A stretch of DNA of 64,000 nucleotides from Corbicula japonica (taxonomy: Eukaryota > Mollusca > Bivalvia > Venerida > Cyrenidae), in assembly GCA_038501625.1 (NCBI GenBank), contig JAZAYU010000006.1, forward strand, positions 13,332,638 through 13,396,637, read 5' to 3'. How positions within the stretch are numbered: the first letter of the stretch is position 1; the number at the start of each line of letters is the position of its first letter. This document shows positions 1-12,442 of the stretch, one piece after another. Below the pieces are notes generated by a model that worked only from the letters and a program-made list of their open reading frames with translations, was not told the origin of the DNA and ran no database searches. A program made the translations under genes and the position numbers.

Positions 1-61
1 TCAACTAAATTTAATATTATCCATATAAAACTAGCCAAACCACGTAAACGGAAGCTAAATA

Positions 62-360
62 TGCAAAACGCCAGAAGAACTCATATGACCATCCTTTCGC
101 TAATGCACTGCACTACCGGCGTCACTTAATATTCTATTATTAAGATATGCTCTCCAGCCGTATCAATAAGACTTCATAGAGCTTCATCGAGACAACGACC
201 TCCGTGCAGAGTTTTTAAGTTGTTAGCACTTATTCATTTTTAATTAAACGATATAGTCAATCTTTGCTAAAATATAGATAATAATGTTTAAAGCGCCATC
301 TCCATTCCCGCATTTTTTTATGTTAAATCAAGGTCTGAGTCTGAACGACCATCGATTTCT
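62..360 (+). repeat. Dispersed repeat D, partial copy
   Basis: This segment aligns by eye with 21,960-22,290 in the same direction and with 18,240-18,430 in reverse complement. The shared core includes 'atatgctctccagcc' followed by 'atcaa' and then a GA-rich stretch ending in 'acgacctcc'. The copies are diverged, with many substitutions and small indels, so the duplication is old. No reading frame is conserved. The true ends of the family are not visible here. Confidence 0.65.
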
Positions 361-428
361 AAGACATTCTCTTCATGTACATGTAGTACTGATTTGTTCA
401 TGTTAATATGAATTGATGGTCATGCATT

Positions 429-585
429 TAAGGATTGAATCGATATTTGATGGTTTTCATTTGGGTATGGTAAACAGTTGGGTTGTTTAAAGTGTGTGAA
501 GCCCGAAGGGCTTCTCGAGTACTTTAAACAGCCCAACTGTTTTCCATACCCAAATGACAACCATTAAATATTGATTCAATCCTTA
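429..585. repeat. 157-bp foldback (MITE-like) element, copy 1
   Basis: The segment is a near-perfect palindrome. It opens with TAAGGATTGAATCGATATT and closes with the complement, ending CAATCCTTA. The centre is 'gaagcccgaagggcttc'. A second copy of exactly the same length lies at 62,116-62,272, and a centrally deleted 70-bp copy lies at 20,532-20,601. The element has no coding capacity. The TTA/TAA at its tips is part of the palindrome, so the target duplication (TA or TTA) cannot be fixed. A non-autonomous DNA transposon or a hairpin-forming module of a larger repeat both fit. Confidence 0.8.
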
Positions 586-905
586 TATTTACACTTATAA
601 ATACTCTTATTAGTACAGAAATTATGAGAAGAATTCGTAATATTACGGCTTTTTCAAAAGGCTGTTGGAACAGAAACATTGACGACATAGTGAATGACGG
701 CACGCTTTTTCGTAGCTACTCGTGGTAAAACGTGCGTGCTCGGCGACGTCACACGTCAAAACATTGTGCAACGTCCGATAAATTATGAAAGGCTCTACTG
801 TAGCCAAGCCTTTTAAAATAATACGTCACACTGTTTACCAACAGAAATTATGATCCGTTCGATGAACAAGACTTTATCGTAGAGGACGAAGTTAAAGTGC
901 AAATA
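586..905 (+). repeat. Repeat flanking the foldback, copy 1
   Basis: The sequence immediately right of the foldback, from 'attatgagaagaattcg' to 'agaggacgaagttaaag', is present in reverse complement at about 20,226-20,525, next to the shortened foldback there. The foldback and this flank were therefore duplicated together. The first part also follows the third foldback at 62,273-62,330. No coding frame is visible. Confidence 0.75.
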
Positions 906-1880
906 TTTAACAATTTAATCTGGTGTTAAACATGTAAGAGTAGTCGTCACCAAGCAAATGTTTCTACCCTTTACTCCATAGAAACGACATTAAACATCCA
1001 GTGGTCGATCAGTGCCAGGTGATCTTGATCTTTAATGATAGCTCATACGATAAAACCCGTATAGGATTAACCAGAACAAACATTGATAGCGCATAGAAAG
1101 GTTTTCATACTAATAGATTATGAGATGTTTTGTTAGTTTGTTGTTGTTTATTTTTCTTTTACTATGTTCACTGTATTTAGATATATCTATTGCATTTATT
1201 TATTAAGTTTAGATAAAAATAAGGGTTCTCAATCAATATTCATACTAAGATTGATTTTATTTAATATCTTCGTCCGAATGGTAGTTAATAAGGTGGTTGT
1301 CAGTTTCGTTACACGTTATAGTTCGTAAACGTTTAAGTGCATTGTAAAATACAAAACTTCCCTTCATGACTAGCATGACTTTTTGCGCTAGAGAGATTTC
1401 AGTAACTCACATTTTATCCTATTTATACTGATTTAATTTTTTTTTCTCATTGTTCGATGACATTTCTATCCGAAAGAATCAATGACGAGATAACTGTTTC
1501 AGTTATTCATATAAGATTTATATATTGATAGAAAAAAATCTCTGGAACGATCAAAGTGTTTCAATCAAATGGTGCTCTTGATAAAATCCCTATTTACATA
1601 CGCCTGAAATAATCGCTAGACAGTATGTCACCAAGTAAACCTTCAAATACACGTCATTAAAATCAAGTGAAGGAGTCTTATTTTATCAACTGTCAGTGGC
1701 ATAAAACGCGTATACATGTATTTTGTTTTCCTGGACACTTTAATTCGTCAACATTTTATATTTTATACGATTCTTTGTCTGCTTAATAACACCTCAAAAT
1801 CAATTTAAATATCAGCTGAGGTAACGTGGTTGGAAACGATGAACAACCAGATTGTGCAATTCTAGTCAGTCTAAATCAAA
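906..1880. other. No feature recognised
   Basis: AT-rich sequence with stops in all frames. I see no motif, repeat pair or splice-framed exon in it. Confidence 0.5.
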
Positions 1881-2487
1881 GAAACAAATAATTAGCAAGA
1901 TGTTAAAGATCTTCACCGATTTAACAGTGAACTTGTCCGAAAGCTCACGGATCTATAGATATTCACATAAAAACATAAGTGACACTAGAGTACAATGTAA
2001 CTAAAACGTTTTAAATGAATATTTGGATTATAGGGTTTGAACAATAGGGTTTGAACAACATCTTTTATGCATATTTTATTTTTGTTTGTATAGTTCCTGA
2101 CTGTTACTGCGTCTGGTTGACACAATGACCTGGTTCAAAATTAACTCAATATTTTAGTCGTTGTCAAACATTCAGGGCCGAGGGTTTACACACTTGATAA
2201 GCGTAGCTTTGTTACAACATGTGTTCATACAAATGATGGCGATTTTAGACGATTGAAACAAATATACGTAAGAATATACGGTTCATTTTATGTGTGATTC
2301 AGTCGTTTATGAAAAATGACGTTATTTATTCATCGAAAGCCCTAGTATAAGTTATATTTAAATGTAGGTTAATAACAATTATACGTAAAGAACGGGTATA
2401 TTGCCTACATTTAGAAAAGATGAATATCTTTCTCGAAACATTGACCGATTAGGAAAAAATATGTGTTGCGACTTGTCTTTGACTTAA

Positions 2488-3420
2488 GGTGGGTCGATAC
2501 CTTTGACGGTAAAATATAAAAGTTGTCCGATCATTTTGAAATTTGGCAGGTTGATAGAGTTTGACGTCCCGCGTTGCATAGCAACGTCAGTATTCCTCTG
2601 ACGTCACGTAAATCACCGTAAACGCGCCCCCTAGCGGCGTTCTTCTGGAATCATCACGCCGGTCACTTATTTGCATATAACTTTATTGTCTGTCATCCGA
2701 TAGTTATTCTGTAAATTGTGTTGTGTAGATAATTAAATTCTCTTTCCGTCCATATCTTATTCTTAGTGTTTGATTCATTATTAATGAGCCGTATCTGTTC
2801 GAATGGCCGGAGCGGCGTGTAAAACGTTAACTTATTGCAGACGAGTTTTTCATATTTTTGTAAAAATAAGAAAAACGGTACGGTGAACGTTTTTCAATTT
2901 TTGATATGTTACTGTTGATGTAGAAAGTAACAGAATGACAAAATAAAAAACATACCTAAACGATCTACTTTTCTTGCAAAATAGGCTCGAACAACGCCAA
3001 TGCGGGTAAAAAAGTGACGTTTTATCGATTGCTTATTTGCATATACCTTTATTGTCTGTCATCTGATTTTTTTCCTGTAAACTGCGTTGTTTAGAAATTA
3101 AAAATATCTTTCTGTACATATATTTTGCATTGTACTTACTTCATGAAAATTGGACGAATTTGTTCCATATGCGCGTACCGGCGCGTAATAAAAAGTTATT
3201 TTTAGCAGACGCGTTTTTAGTAAATGTGTAAAGATAAAAGAATCGGTACGGTGAAAGTGTCTTAATTTTTTATATGTTACTGTTGAAGTTCAAATAAATT
3301 GAAAAACAAAATAAAAAAGGTATCTTAACGATTTAGTTTTCTGGTAAAATAGGCTCGGAAAAGTCCATTGCGGGTAAAAAATTGACGTTTCAGCATAGCA
3401 CTTTGATTGCGTATGTGCAT
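2488..3420 (+). repeat. Left terminal inverted repeat of the TTAA element
   Basis: The repeat consists of a unique outer segment (2,488-2,665) followed by two diverged monomers. Each monomer starts near 'cttatttgcatata' followed by 'ctttattgtctgtcatc' (about 2,666 and 3,032). The whole arm pairs with 5,753-6,685. The outer part carries 'ctgacgtcacgtaaatcacc', a CRE-like TGACGTCA box. Confidence 0.85.
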
Positions 3421-4648
3421 ATAACTTACCGCTATAACTTATGTCCGGTATCTGCGGGCCGTCATCAGATCTAACATTTTGTTAGATCTGACTTAAGTGA
3501 AATTGGAAATGTGTATAAGTGTATTACAAAAAAAAGATTTTCCGCAAAAATCAAAAAGGTATTAATCGGAAAATTCGGGATCCGACGCGACATTGTCGTT
3601 TTCGCGCGGTGATATTGATAGTGATAGAGTCCTGAATTTTATCTACAGCGATGTATGATATGATTCGTGGAGCATACAAAAGTAATAAAGATTAAAAATA
3701 TAAATTTTAATATCATATCTACCCTTATTTCAGTCATTCAATTACATATAATGGATGAAATCATACTTGTACATACCGGCTGTAAATTATAGTAAATCTA
3801 AATTTAACGATATTGGTGTAGCGTATACATTCTGTATTTGATTGTATTTTAATAAATGACAATACAATTTTTGAAATGAAGCACACACCATTAAAATAAC
3901 AAAATACGAAAAGATAAACAATGGCGATGACAATTTCATGCTCCTACAGAACGGTTATAAGGAGACACCCCTAAGCACTCTGATCAAGGCCACGACTTAT
4001 TTATCATACGCTTACGTATGTTGAAGCGTAACATTTTTCCCGCAATGGCCTCTGCCGAGCGTTATTGCTAAAAAAATAAAGCGTTAAGATACCTTTTTAC
4101 TTTGTTATTCAATTCATTTTAACTTCAACAGTAATATATCAAAAATTAAAACACTTTCGCCGTACCGTTTTTTTTTTATTTTTACAAAATTAATTTATTA
4201 AAACGCGTGTGCTAAAAAAGGTTTTTACGCGCCGGTACGCGCATATGGAACACATTTGTCCAATTTTTCATGAATGAAATACAATGCAAAATAAATGAAC
4301 AAAAAGATAGTTTTAATTTCTACACAACGCAGTTAACGGGGAAAAAATTTGATGACAGACAATTAAGTTTTCCCCGATTACTATTTTTAGAAATTGTCAA
4401 CACAGGAATCATGATTTATAACGCTCTCAAAAGATGTCAATACTTTAGAAATGAATGCAATACCACATAAACACATATATCTTCAGTTAAATATGTCTTA
4501 CGCAGACTGTCAACACTTTCCATGGTTTAAATAGTATGTTTACTTTCACTTTTGCGATATTGTAGGCGACAATCTGATTGGTTCAAAGGGTTAGTGATAA
4601 AAGCACATTTTAGTTACTCGTCGTCAGATCCTGATAGCGTAGCGGTTT

Positions 4649-4903
4649 TCAGGAGATGATTTTAATCAGATTGAAATATTTCCAGAGAAAACAACCTAGT
4701 GCAGGATGATCTCCTAGAAATAAGCTATAATGCTCATTGATCGATGTCCTCAACATTTCTATCGTTTTCTCAATCATTCGGTGAAACCGCCGAAATTTGT
4801 CGACAATGGGTTCAGAAAACTCACGTTTTAAAAATTCTTGCATATATGTATTTGCCTTTCCATGTGCTATTCTATTAACTGATCTCTCCTGTATCCGAAA
4901 CAA
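4649..4903 (-). other. Short open frame in the unique centre of the TTAA element
   Basis: An open frame of about 84 codons runs through the only non-repeated part (about 4,365-4,930) of the element. The first ATG is about 20 codons in. The predicted peptide is mixed charged and hydrophobic, with a segment reading FRRFHRMIEKTIEMLRTSIN, and ends soon after GDHPALGCFLWKYF. I do not recognise it and it is far too short for a transposase. It could be a captured host fragment, a decayed transposon gene or chance. Confidence 0.25.
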
Positions 4904-5752
4904 AACTTTTTTAACGTTTCAAATGTCTTGGCTGATAGATAGAAATTCCTGGATCCGACACGACTGCCGTTTTCGCGCGGTAACGAATGGGCACGCTGTA
5001 CATTGATAGTGATCGGATTCCTGAACTGTAACTTTAATTTTATCTGCAGCGATATAATATGATTAGATTCACTGAACATATAAAAGTTATTGAATTAAAA
5101 ACATTGATTCTAATATCTAACCATTTTTAGTCAACATTCAATTACGCATAATGAATGAAATCACACATACCGGTTGCAAGTTTAGTAACTTCAAATTTAA
5201 CTATATTGGTATAGCATATACCAGGTACATAATGTATTTTATTTATTTTAATAAATTGCAATACAACATTTGAAATAAAGCACACAACATTAAAAGAACA
5301 AATAACAAAAACGATAAATTGCGACGCTCATTTCGTCCTCCTGTAGAACGGTTATTAGGAATAACTGCTAAGCCCGCTGTCCAATACCACGGTGAACTTA
5401 TTGTGTACTATGTTGAGCGTCATTTTTTAACCCACAATGGCCTTTTCAGTGCCTTTTGCCAAAACACTAAATCGTTTAGGTACGTTTTTTATTGTGTTAT
5501 TCAATTTATTTGAACTTCAACAGTAACATATCAAAAATTAAAACAATTTCACCGTACGTTTTTTTTTTTACAAATTTATTAAAAACGCATGTGCTAAAAA
5601 TAACGTTTTTACGCTTCGGTATGGGCATATGGAACATATTTGTCAAATTGTTCATCAAATAAATACAATACAAAATATATGGACAGAAAGATATTTTTAA
5701 TTTCTACACAACGCAGTTCACGGGAAAATATCAGATGCCAGACAATAAAGCT

Positions 5753-6685
5753 ATATGCAAATAAGCAATCGAAGTGCTATGCTGAAACGTAAATTTTTTT
5801 ACCCGCAATGGACTTCCGAGCCTATTTTACCAGAAAACTAAATCGTTAAGATACCTTTTTTATTTTGATATTCAATTTATTCGAACTTCAGCAGTAACAT
5901 AACAAAAATTAAGACACTTTCACCGTACCGATTTTTTATTTTTTACAAATTTATTAAAAACGCGTCTGCTAAAAATAACGTTTATACGCGCCGGTACGCG
6001 CATATGAAACAAATTCGTCCAATTTTCGTGAAGTAAGTACAATGCAAAATATATGTACAGAAAGATATTTTTAATTTCTAAACAACGCAGTTTACAGGAA
6101 AAAAATCAGATGACGGACAATAAAGTTATATGCAAATAAGCAATCGATGAAACGTCACTTTTTTACCCGCGTTGGCGTTGTTCGAGCCTATTTTGCAAGA
6201 AAACTAGATCGTTAAGGTATGTTTTTTATTTTGTCATTCTGTTACTTTCTACATTAACAGTAACATATCAAAAATTGAAAAACTTTCACCATACCGTTTT
6301 TCTTATTTTTACAAAAATATGAAAAACTCGTCTGCAATAAGTTAACGTTTTACACGCCGCTCCGGCCATTCGGAACAGATACGGCTCATTAATAATGAAT
6401 CAAACACTAAGAAAAAGATATGGGCGGAAAGAGAATTTAATTATCTACACAACAAAATTTACAGAATAACTATCGGATGACAGACAATAAAGTTATATGC
6501 AAATAAGTGACCGGCGTGATGATTCCAGAAGAACGCCGCTAGGGGGCGCGTTTACGGTGATTTACGTGACGTCAGAGGAATACTGACGTTGCTATGCAAC
6601 GCGGGACGTCAAACTCTATCAACCTGCCAAATTTCAAAATGATCGGACAACTTTTATATTTTACCGTCAAAGGTATCGACCCACC
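5753..6685 (-). repeat. Right terminal inverted repeat of the TTAA element
   Basis: This is the mirror of the left arm. Monomers start at 5,753 and 6,129 with 'tatgcaaataagcaatcg', giving spacings of 376 and 366 bp to the next unit at 6,495. The terminal ~190 bp end in GGTATCGACCCACC before TTAA. Identity to the left arm is highest at the outer end and falls inward, as expected if the outer end is under selection for mobility or was copied last. Confidence 0.85.
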
Positions 6686-7990
6686 TTAACAGAAAGAGAC
6701 GTTAAGATAATAAGGTTATCTTATGTAAGTAACCTGATCCGGTACCATTTTAAGGTAGAATTTATATGAAGGGATTCCATCACCATTACAATGGATCTTT
6801 TTCTAGACTTCCATGGCATAACTGACAATTATTAATATTAATCAAACATGATATACCAATCCTACCACAGAACAGAGCACATTTCAAAAATAAATTTATG
6901 CTTTTTGTTAGATGAAGTATTGAGATTGCTTGATCACATGTAATTTATCAAACAATTTGGGAAGATGTTTTACAACTTACTGACAATCCAAAGATACAAC
7001 ATGACACGTACTCATTGATGTATACAGAAAAATTATTGTTCATCATTAAGTAAAGTCCTTAAGTAACTTTTATTTATTATCTACAAGATATAACAAATGT
7101 AAACTTAGAGTTTAAAATATTCAAATACAATTATATAAAGGTACTATGTTAATTTTGTTCGTTATACTTCAGTTCATATAAATCTGAAGTTAGAAAGCAA
7201 CCACAAGCAGAAGGTTCAAACAACTAACACTAAAAATCGGCAACAAAGAACAGACAAGAATCAACAAAAATAAAATTTACAAATGGAAGATACGAATTAT
7301 ACTAGGGAAGGGTACCGCTATTGAAAGGTAGTTAATAATAAAATGAAGGTCAGTTGCTCTAGTCTTTGTTCAGCTGGTGCTTCGAATTGTTTCTATCTCG
7401 AGACAAGGGCTTTCAACAATCAATGTTAGGATCTTTATCAAACCAAAATACCATTTTAGTTATTATTTTGAATAATGCGTGAAGTAAATATAATAGTATT
7501 TATTCTTGAGCTACCTTCTATTTACTGTAAAATCTAATTTAATTCCCATGCTAATCACAGAGTTCAAATTAATTCAAAAAATGAGCGACGTTCGGGCGTG
7601 TTTTATTACCCAGCTTATGGTCAAAAAACACAAATTCAACTCCGAGAAGTTTCGCAGACGTTTGCTAGTACCAGTTTTGCTGAGGTTTGTTTTGCGATTT
7701 ACATTTTGTACATAAAATATTTGTTTGCATTTTGCTTAAATTTGCATATTACCGGGTACGACAAAATAACAGTTAATAAACTGTAAGTGCAATTAATTGT
7801 TTTTATAATAAAGCTGAGGGTGATGCGTTGCGAACTGCCAACTTTAGGGACAGTACTATACTTCTCTAAGACTATTTTCGATTAGAATACTGTGGCACGG
7901 TCTTCCGCCAGCTTTTATAGATTTGTGATATTGTAGGTTGCTTTCAGAAACGTTGTTGCCTTTTGATTGGCTCGTAAAATGAACTTGACG

Positions 7991-10900
7991 TTTATAATTA
8001 TTTATTAGCAGAGTATCATTGCTTTGAGTGCAAGCGGGAATACTTTCAAAGCTTTTTTTTAAAGTGCATTGTATATCCTAAAAAACAAAACTAAGCGGTC
8101 TGTGACCTTATTTCAATAAATGCTGTGGTAGATCTTTAAAGTCCCATACATATGCACGTTTTGGTTGGTGGCACAGCTTCAGCCCGGAATAAGCAAGAAC
8201 ACGGACACAGAACGTTAACTCGCAATATATTCATACTTTGGTTAAGCCACACCACCAAATGAGAATGCGCAAATAAAGCTGACAGAGCGAATGTAAAAGT
8301 AATATGTTTATGTTATGAACTAATGAACTAAATGTTTATAGATTTAATAATTAATTTTTAAATAGGGTCATACACACCTTAACATATGTAAAAGCAAAAT
8401 ATACTTTTGATTTTAATTTGTACGACTGATATGCAATCAATCGCTTTAAACTTGTTTAATGTACATTCATTTGTGAGTTTTTGATTATATCTAAACATTT
8501 TGAGAACGAACACTTTCAATTTGATGTAAAATACAGCTTTTTTCAATTTGTCTTGCAATAATGTTTATGATGGATTAAATGTTGGTACTCTTAATCTCGT
8601 AAACATACATTTTTTTCTTCAGTGGTATAATATTGTTCATATTGAGAATATAAATTGTTTAACTCACGAGATACATGCTCAAAGAGCAAATAACCAACAA
8701 AGTGAGTAATATCAGAATCTGCTGGGGCTACATTTATAAAATCTTTGGAAATGATATACTTGCTGTATCGTTGTATCATTAAGTTTTACTTGAATGCCTA
8801 TTTTTTTTTCTTTAACCCGAATTTAAAATTAAGGAGGAACGATGCCTAAAATGAAACTTTAGAGCCGTCGCCATGTCGGCAGTAAAAACATGTTGGCGCG
8901 TTGAACCATGGTTACATCACCAAACAAAGCTATGTTTACATTCGTCTCCTGAAATATTATTACTGACACTAGAATTGCTTACAAACTTAAATTAAAAAAA
9001 TTCAAACATCTTTCAGGGGCAATAAAGATACAGAGAAGTGTTTTGTTGCTTAAAATTATAATCAGTCTTCAAACATGACGTTTCGATTACGAAAGTAATA
9101 GCAATTTCAAATATGATTCCAGAGGTTTTGTTAATTGATATTCTATTTGAAGGCATTACCCTGAAAATACTCAATTATGGGATTCAAAACCAGATATTGT
9201 CGGCACCAGATATTGTCGGCAATGTGTGAAATCAGTTTGAATGAAATACCTCCATATCTTTGGAATTATTATTTTTTTGTTGATAAATTGACAGCTTTAT
9301 CTCAGTTTAATATGCCGGTAGCACACGTGGATAACGATTTTTTTTCTTTCTTTTCATTTTTAAAAACATTTGATTTTAAATGTGCTTTATGTCTTCTCAA
9401 GGAATTGACGCGATCGCAGTTTACAGATGAAAGAAGAGTAGTAATGCTTCTTTAATTATTAATGTATTTTTATTCCAGTTTGTAGATGGTGGTTTTAACT
9501 TGTGCATTATGTGTAATGCGATTAGAGCGTTATCATCTGCACTATACGAAGTAACAAATTTAGAAATTCTCTGTAACAAACGTTTAAAAAGTTCACGAGA
9601 TTATCTTTGATGTTTCGACATTTGTCAAAATATGATTTAATGTTTAAAGAGTAATTCCGTTAATTTCAAAAATCATTTACTTCAAACGGATACGCTTATA
9701 TTTCGATTTTTTTGTGTGGTAATTATCCCTTTGAAAAATGGGTACAGTAGATTTGATACACATGTAAAAGTAAGAGATGAAAACATGTCAATTTAACTTT
9801 TTGCACAATTCTCTGCGGAAGCGCAGTTTTAAATTCTTCTTCCACTTTATTTGAATTTATTTTGATCAAAGTTTAATAAGTGTAAACACAGCAAACTGGA
9901 ATTATGGAAACCTCCATTCTCACGGCCTACTTGTTTTTCTTCGCTGTTTTCATTGTATATTCCTGCCGTATATCCGACAACTAAAGGTACAGTCGGAAAT
10001 AGGTCGTTGATATCACTAAGGGCCAGACAAAAACAGGTATCGAGGTATCGAAAGCAAAAAAAAATGCAACGTATTTGTCATTTTATTATTTTAATGCGTT
10101 TCTTACATGTATAATATAGATGTACTTGGTTTACTTATTTTTAACGTGAATTGCAGTCAGGTGACTAGCAGTGTTTCCATCTTATGTGAACACGGTTTCT
10201 AAGCTGAGAAATGTCACGTAACACAGAGAGGCTCTCTATCGCAAATGGAGTGGATTCCCTGGACCACAGTGATATATCATCGTGCTTAATCCGTTCAAAT
10301 GTAACTTAATTCAATAGTGTTTCAGTATATTTTCTAACAGTGTTTCATTAAAATCAATAGCGCATCCAACATATTTGTACAAATATACATTCACAATTGT
10401 TGTTCATTTCTGTCAGTATAGAATGGTATACATGTTTAAGCCAGAAAGTAGAATAAGCGTTTTTCCTCAAATAATATTCCCCGAGGTCTGAGACCCCTAT
10501 TTCAAGAAAACTCTTATTGCATTTTATAACCTGTATTTCACATATTGAAAATTTGGTGGCGTTAGCTTTGTAATTTTTGTGGCAAATTAAAAAAATATCT
10601 GCAAATGTTTTTAAATCTCTTTTTCAAACAATAGCGTAATCAAAATAAGTATCACAGGTCAAACGGTCAAAAGAAGCATTGTCTCGAGCTAATAAAATAA
10701 AAATAAAGCACAAATAATACGAAATAAAGTTGCAAAATCAAGAAAACTTTGACATACGGTGTACTGCATCATATTGAACCGTGGCATCATATTAAATTCA
10801 AATATGGATTACAGTTTAATAAAGACTCAATCTATGAGTCACGAAATTGATTCTTAACTCTTCCTTTGTACATTTGTATTTATTTACGTTTATTCGAACA

Positions 10901-11226
10901 AGATCGTGGTCACGTGTGTTGGTGTTGTACACCGGACATCCGAAAGAACAAAGTAAGCTTCTCGAGCTAAGGCGTCTTCCCTATCATGCACTTCTCTGAC
11001 TCACACTTCTAGAGGCCTCGCACAGATAGATGGACAACGATAAATAAATGCAAATACAGGTAATGCATCATTATATTAATCATCAGAATGCACGTTTACG
11101 TACGGTGAAAATTTTTTATGCGGACCCATGATGAGGTAAGACGAATTCTTTCAGTATTTTTCATGTTTTGTTAAAAAAATAAGAATAAAACAGCACAGAT
11201 TTAGGTCCAATATTCACTACATATAC
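7991..11226. other. No gene recognised in this ~3.2-kb stretch
   Basis: The sequence is AT-rich with only short chance frames. A 26-codon ATG frame at 9,904-9,984 has a hydrophobic signal-peptide-like body (LTAYLFFFAVFIVYS), but it ends in a stop and has no visible continuation. A 92-codon frame at 9,177-9,455 resembles nothing I know. Confidence 0.4.
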
Positions 11227-11271
11227 ACTTGTCAAAAGTTCTCAGAACTGCACTTAGAACTTTTGACAAGT
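11227..11271. repeat. Perfect 16-bp stem hairpin
   Basis: The arm acttgtcaaaagttct (11,227-11,242) is repeated as its exact complement at 11,256-11,271 across a 13-base loop. It has no U-run or neighbouring gene to mark it as a terminator. It may be a tiny foldback remnant. Confidence 0.7.
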
Positions 11272-11329
11272 TTATACTGCTCTGAGTTTTATGATTAATA
11301 ATATATGTACAGCACTCTATTAGCCGTCA

Positions 11330-12345
11330 TATATACATTTTTTTCACAGAAAAGAAAAAGTACTTACCTCAAAAAATAAAAGCAACATCAGAAAATATGA
11401 AAAAAAACTAATTGCGCCGCCAAGCGAATCAAGAAGGTACTCGACGAACGGTCTGATATCAGAGCAACTTCTTACATTTTATTAAAAATAACCACACCAA
11501 GGCGAACATACACACAAGTGAAATCCACCCCACGAATTGCTGCTGTGTTTTATGTCTACTTTTTTGTTTTTAGTGTAAGTGGATTTTATCTTTTGCTCTT
11601 TTAGTTTGCTTTCATACCTGTCAATATACATAAATGGGTTTATGCATAACGAACACAATTTAAATAAATTTATATTATTGTATAAAAACTCCTTAAAGTT
11701 TGGGCTAACAACTGTCACGTTCTACTTTGTATTGTAAATTAATAACATGTTACATAAGAACTTAACCTACAGCAGTTATTTTATCAATGAGTATGTGTCA
11801 TTTTGTAAGTATCTTTTAATTAAGAGTACGTTGTCAAACATCTTTTGCCTGTGTTTGATAAATTTCATGTGAAAAAGCAATCTCAGAATTTGTAAATAAA
11901 TAATAAATGCATTGATTTCTTTTTGAAATTTGTTCTAGCAGTTTGATGCATGTTGTATATCATATCTGATTTATTATAATATTATTTATTGTCTGATATG
12001 TCAGGGAATAACAGACAAAGAAATCCTTTCTAAATGACAATTGAATCCATTCTAAATTTTATTTATACATAGCGCCGGATCAGGTTACATAAGATTAACT
12101 TTCCGACTGCTTCTGCAAAGTCAAATCAAAGTCGCAGGACACCTTATTGCTTTCTAATCGGCCAAGGTTTCGTTAAAGATATTAATTATGTCAAAGCAAT
12201 GTCGCAGGACACTGCTTCCTAATCGGTCGAGATTTCAAGAAAGATATTCATTTAGTCTGAATGGCGACATATAAAGATCCTCAGCTCCTTTTGTTCGTTA
12301 TTAATCGGGCTTTTAAAAATATCTATCTTCAGGGTGGCTTTACTA
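11330..12345 (-). repeat. Unit B, distal part (reverse complement of unit C)
   Basis: The reverse complement aligns with about 25,705-26,800. Matching landmarks are 'gttgctctgatatcagac' against 'gttgctctggtctcagac', the doubled 'tcgaccgattag' motif, and 'gcagaagcagtcggaaag'. The unit continues on the far side of the PLE at 15,630, so the PLE lies inside it. The tandem pair of ~65-bp subrepeats near 12,110-12,250 is also present in unit C but single in unit A. Confidence 0.7.
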
Positions 12346-12442
12346 CGTCACTTTCAGAATGTTATTCACACACAAAATCACTCGCTCCAGGTAAGATTTT
12401 TGTTTATTTCTAAGTAATTTGCGGATCAATTCTGATAAAAAG

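Larger units (their letters stand above)
2488..6685. mobile_element. 4,198-bp TTAA-flanked DNA transposon with ~930-bp inverted repeats
   Basis: The ends are GGTGGGTCGATACC and its exact complement, flanked on both sides by TTAA (2,484-2,487 and 6,686-6,689). That fits a TTAA-specific superfamily such as piggyBac or Kolobok. The outer ~180 bp of each end are almost identical in inverse orientation. Inward of that, each arm carries two ~370-bp tandem monomers (2,666-3,420; 5,753-6,494). Extra minus-oriented monomers lie at about 4,015-4,365 and 5,400-5,752. A ~450-bp core block occurs twice in direct orientation (about 3,565-4,015 and 4,945-5,400). No transposase frame is present, so the element is non-autonomous. 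Units B and C show the uninterrupted site. Confidence 0.85.
1900..7990 (+). repeat. Unit A: diverged ~2-kb repeat, interrupted by a TTAA element
   Basis: The flanks 1,900-2,487 and 6,686-7,990 together align with unit C (about 25,290-27,390, same direction) and with unit B (11,330-12,345 plus 15,630-15,840, reverse complement). Shared landmarks include 'gaatatctttctcgaaa', 'ttatcttatgtaa' with 'gatccgg', and 'aggttgctttc'. The block is non-coding and its class is unknown. It could be a long non-autonomous transposon or a segmental duplication. The copy is split by a 4.2-kb insertion at 2,488-6,685, which makes it the host of the nested element. Confidence 0.65.

Noticed and set aside
2590..2620. 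CRE-like box in the TTAA element as a promoter
   Set aside because: It occurs in both inverted ends as part of the TIR and no open frame follows it, so I did not list it as a regulatory feature.
3470..3500. CTGATGA on the minus strand as a hammerhead ribozyme core
   Set aside because: No GAAA closes the following stem at the required place. Other CTGATGA occurrences I noticed also lacked the second half.
9904..9984. 26-codon ATG frame resembling a signal peptide
   Set aside because: It stops without a donor site in frame, and no downstream exon could be matched.
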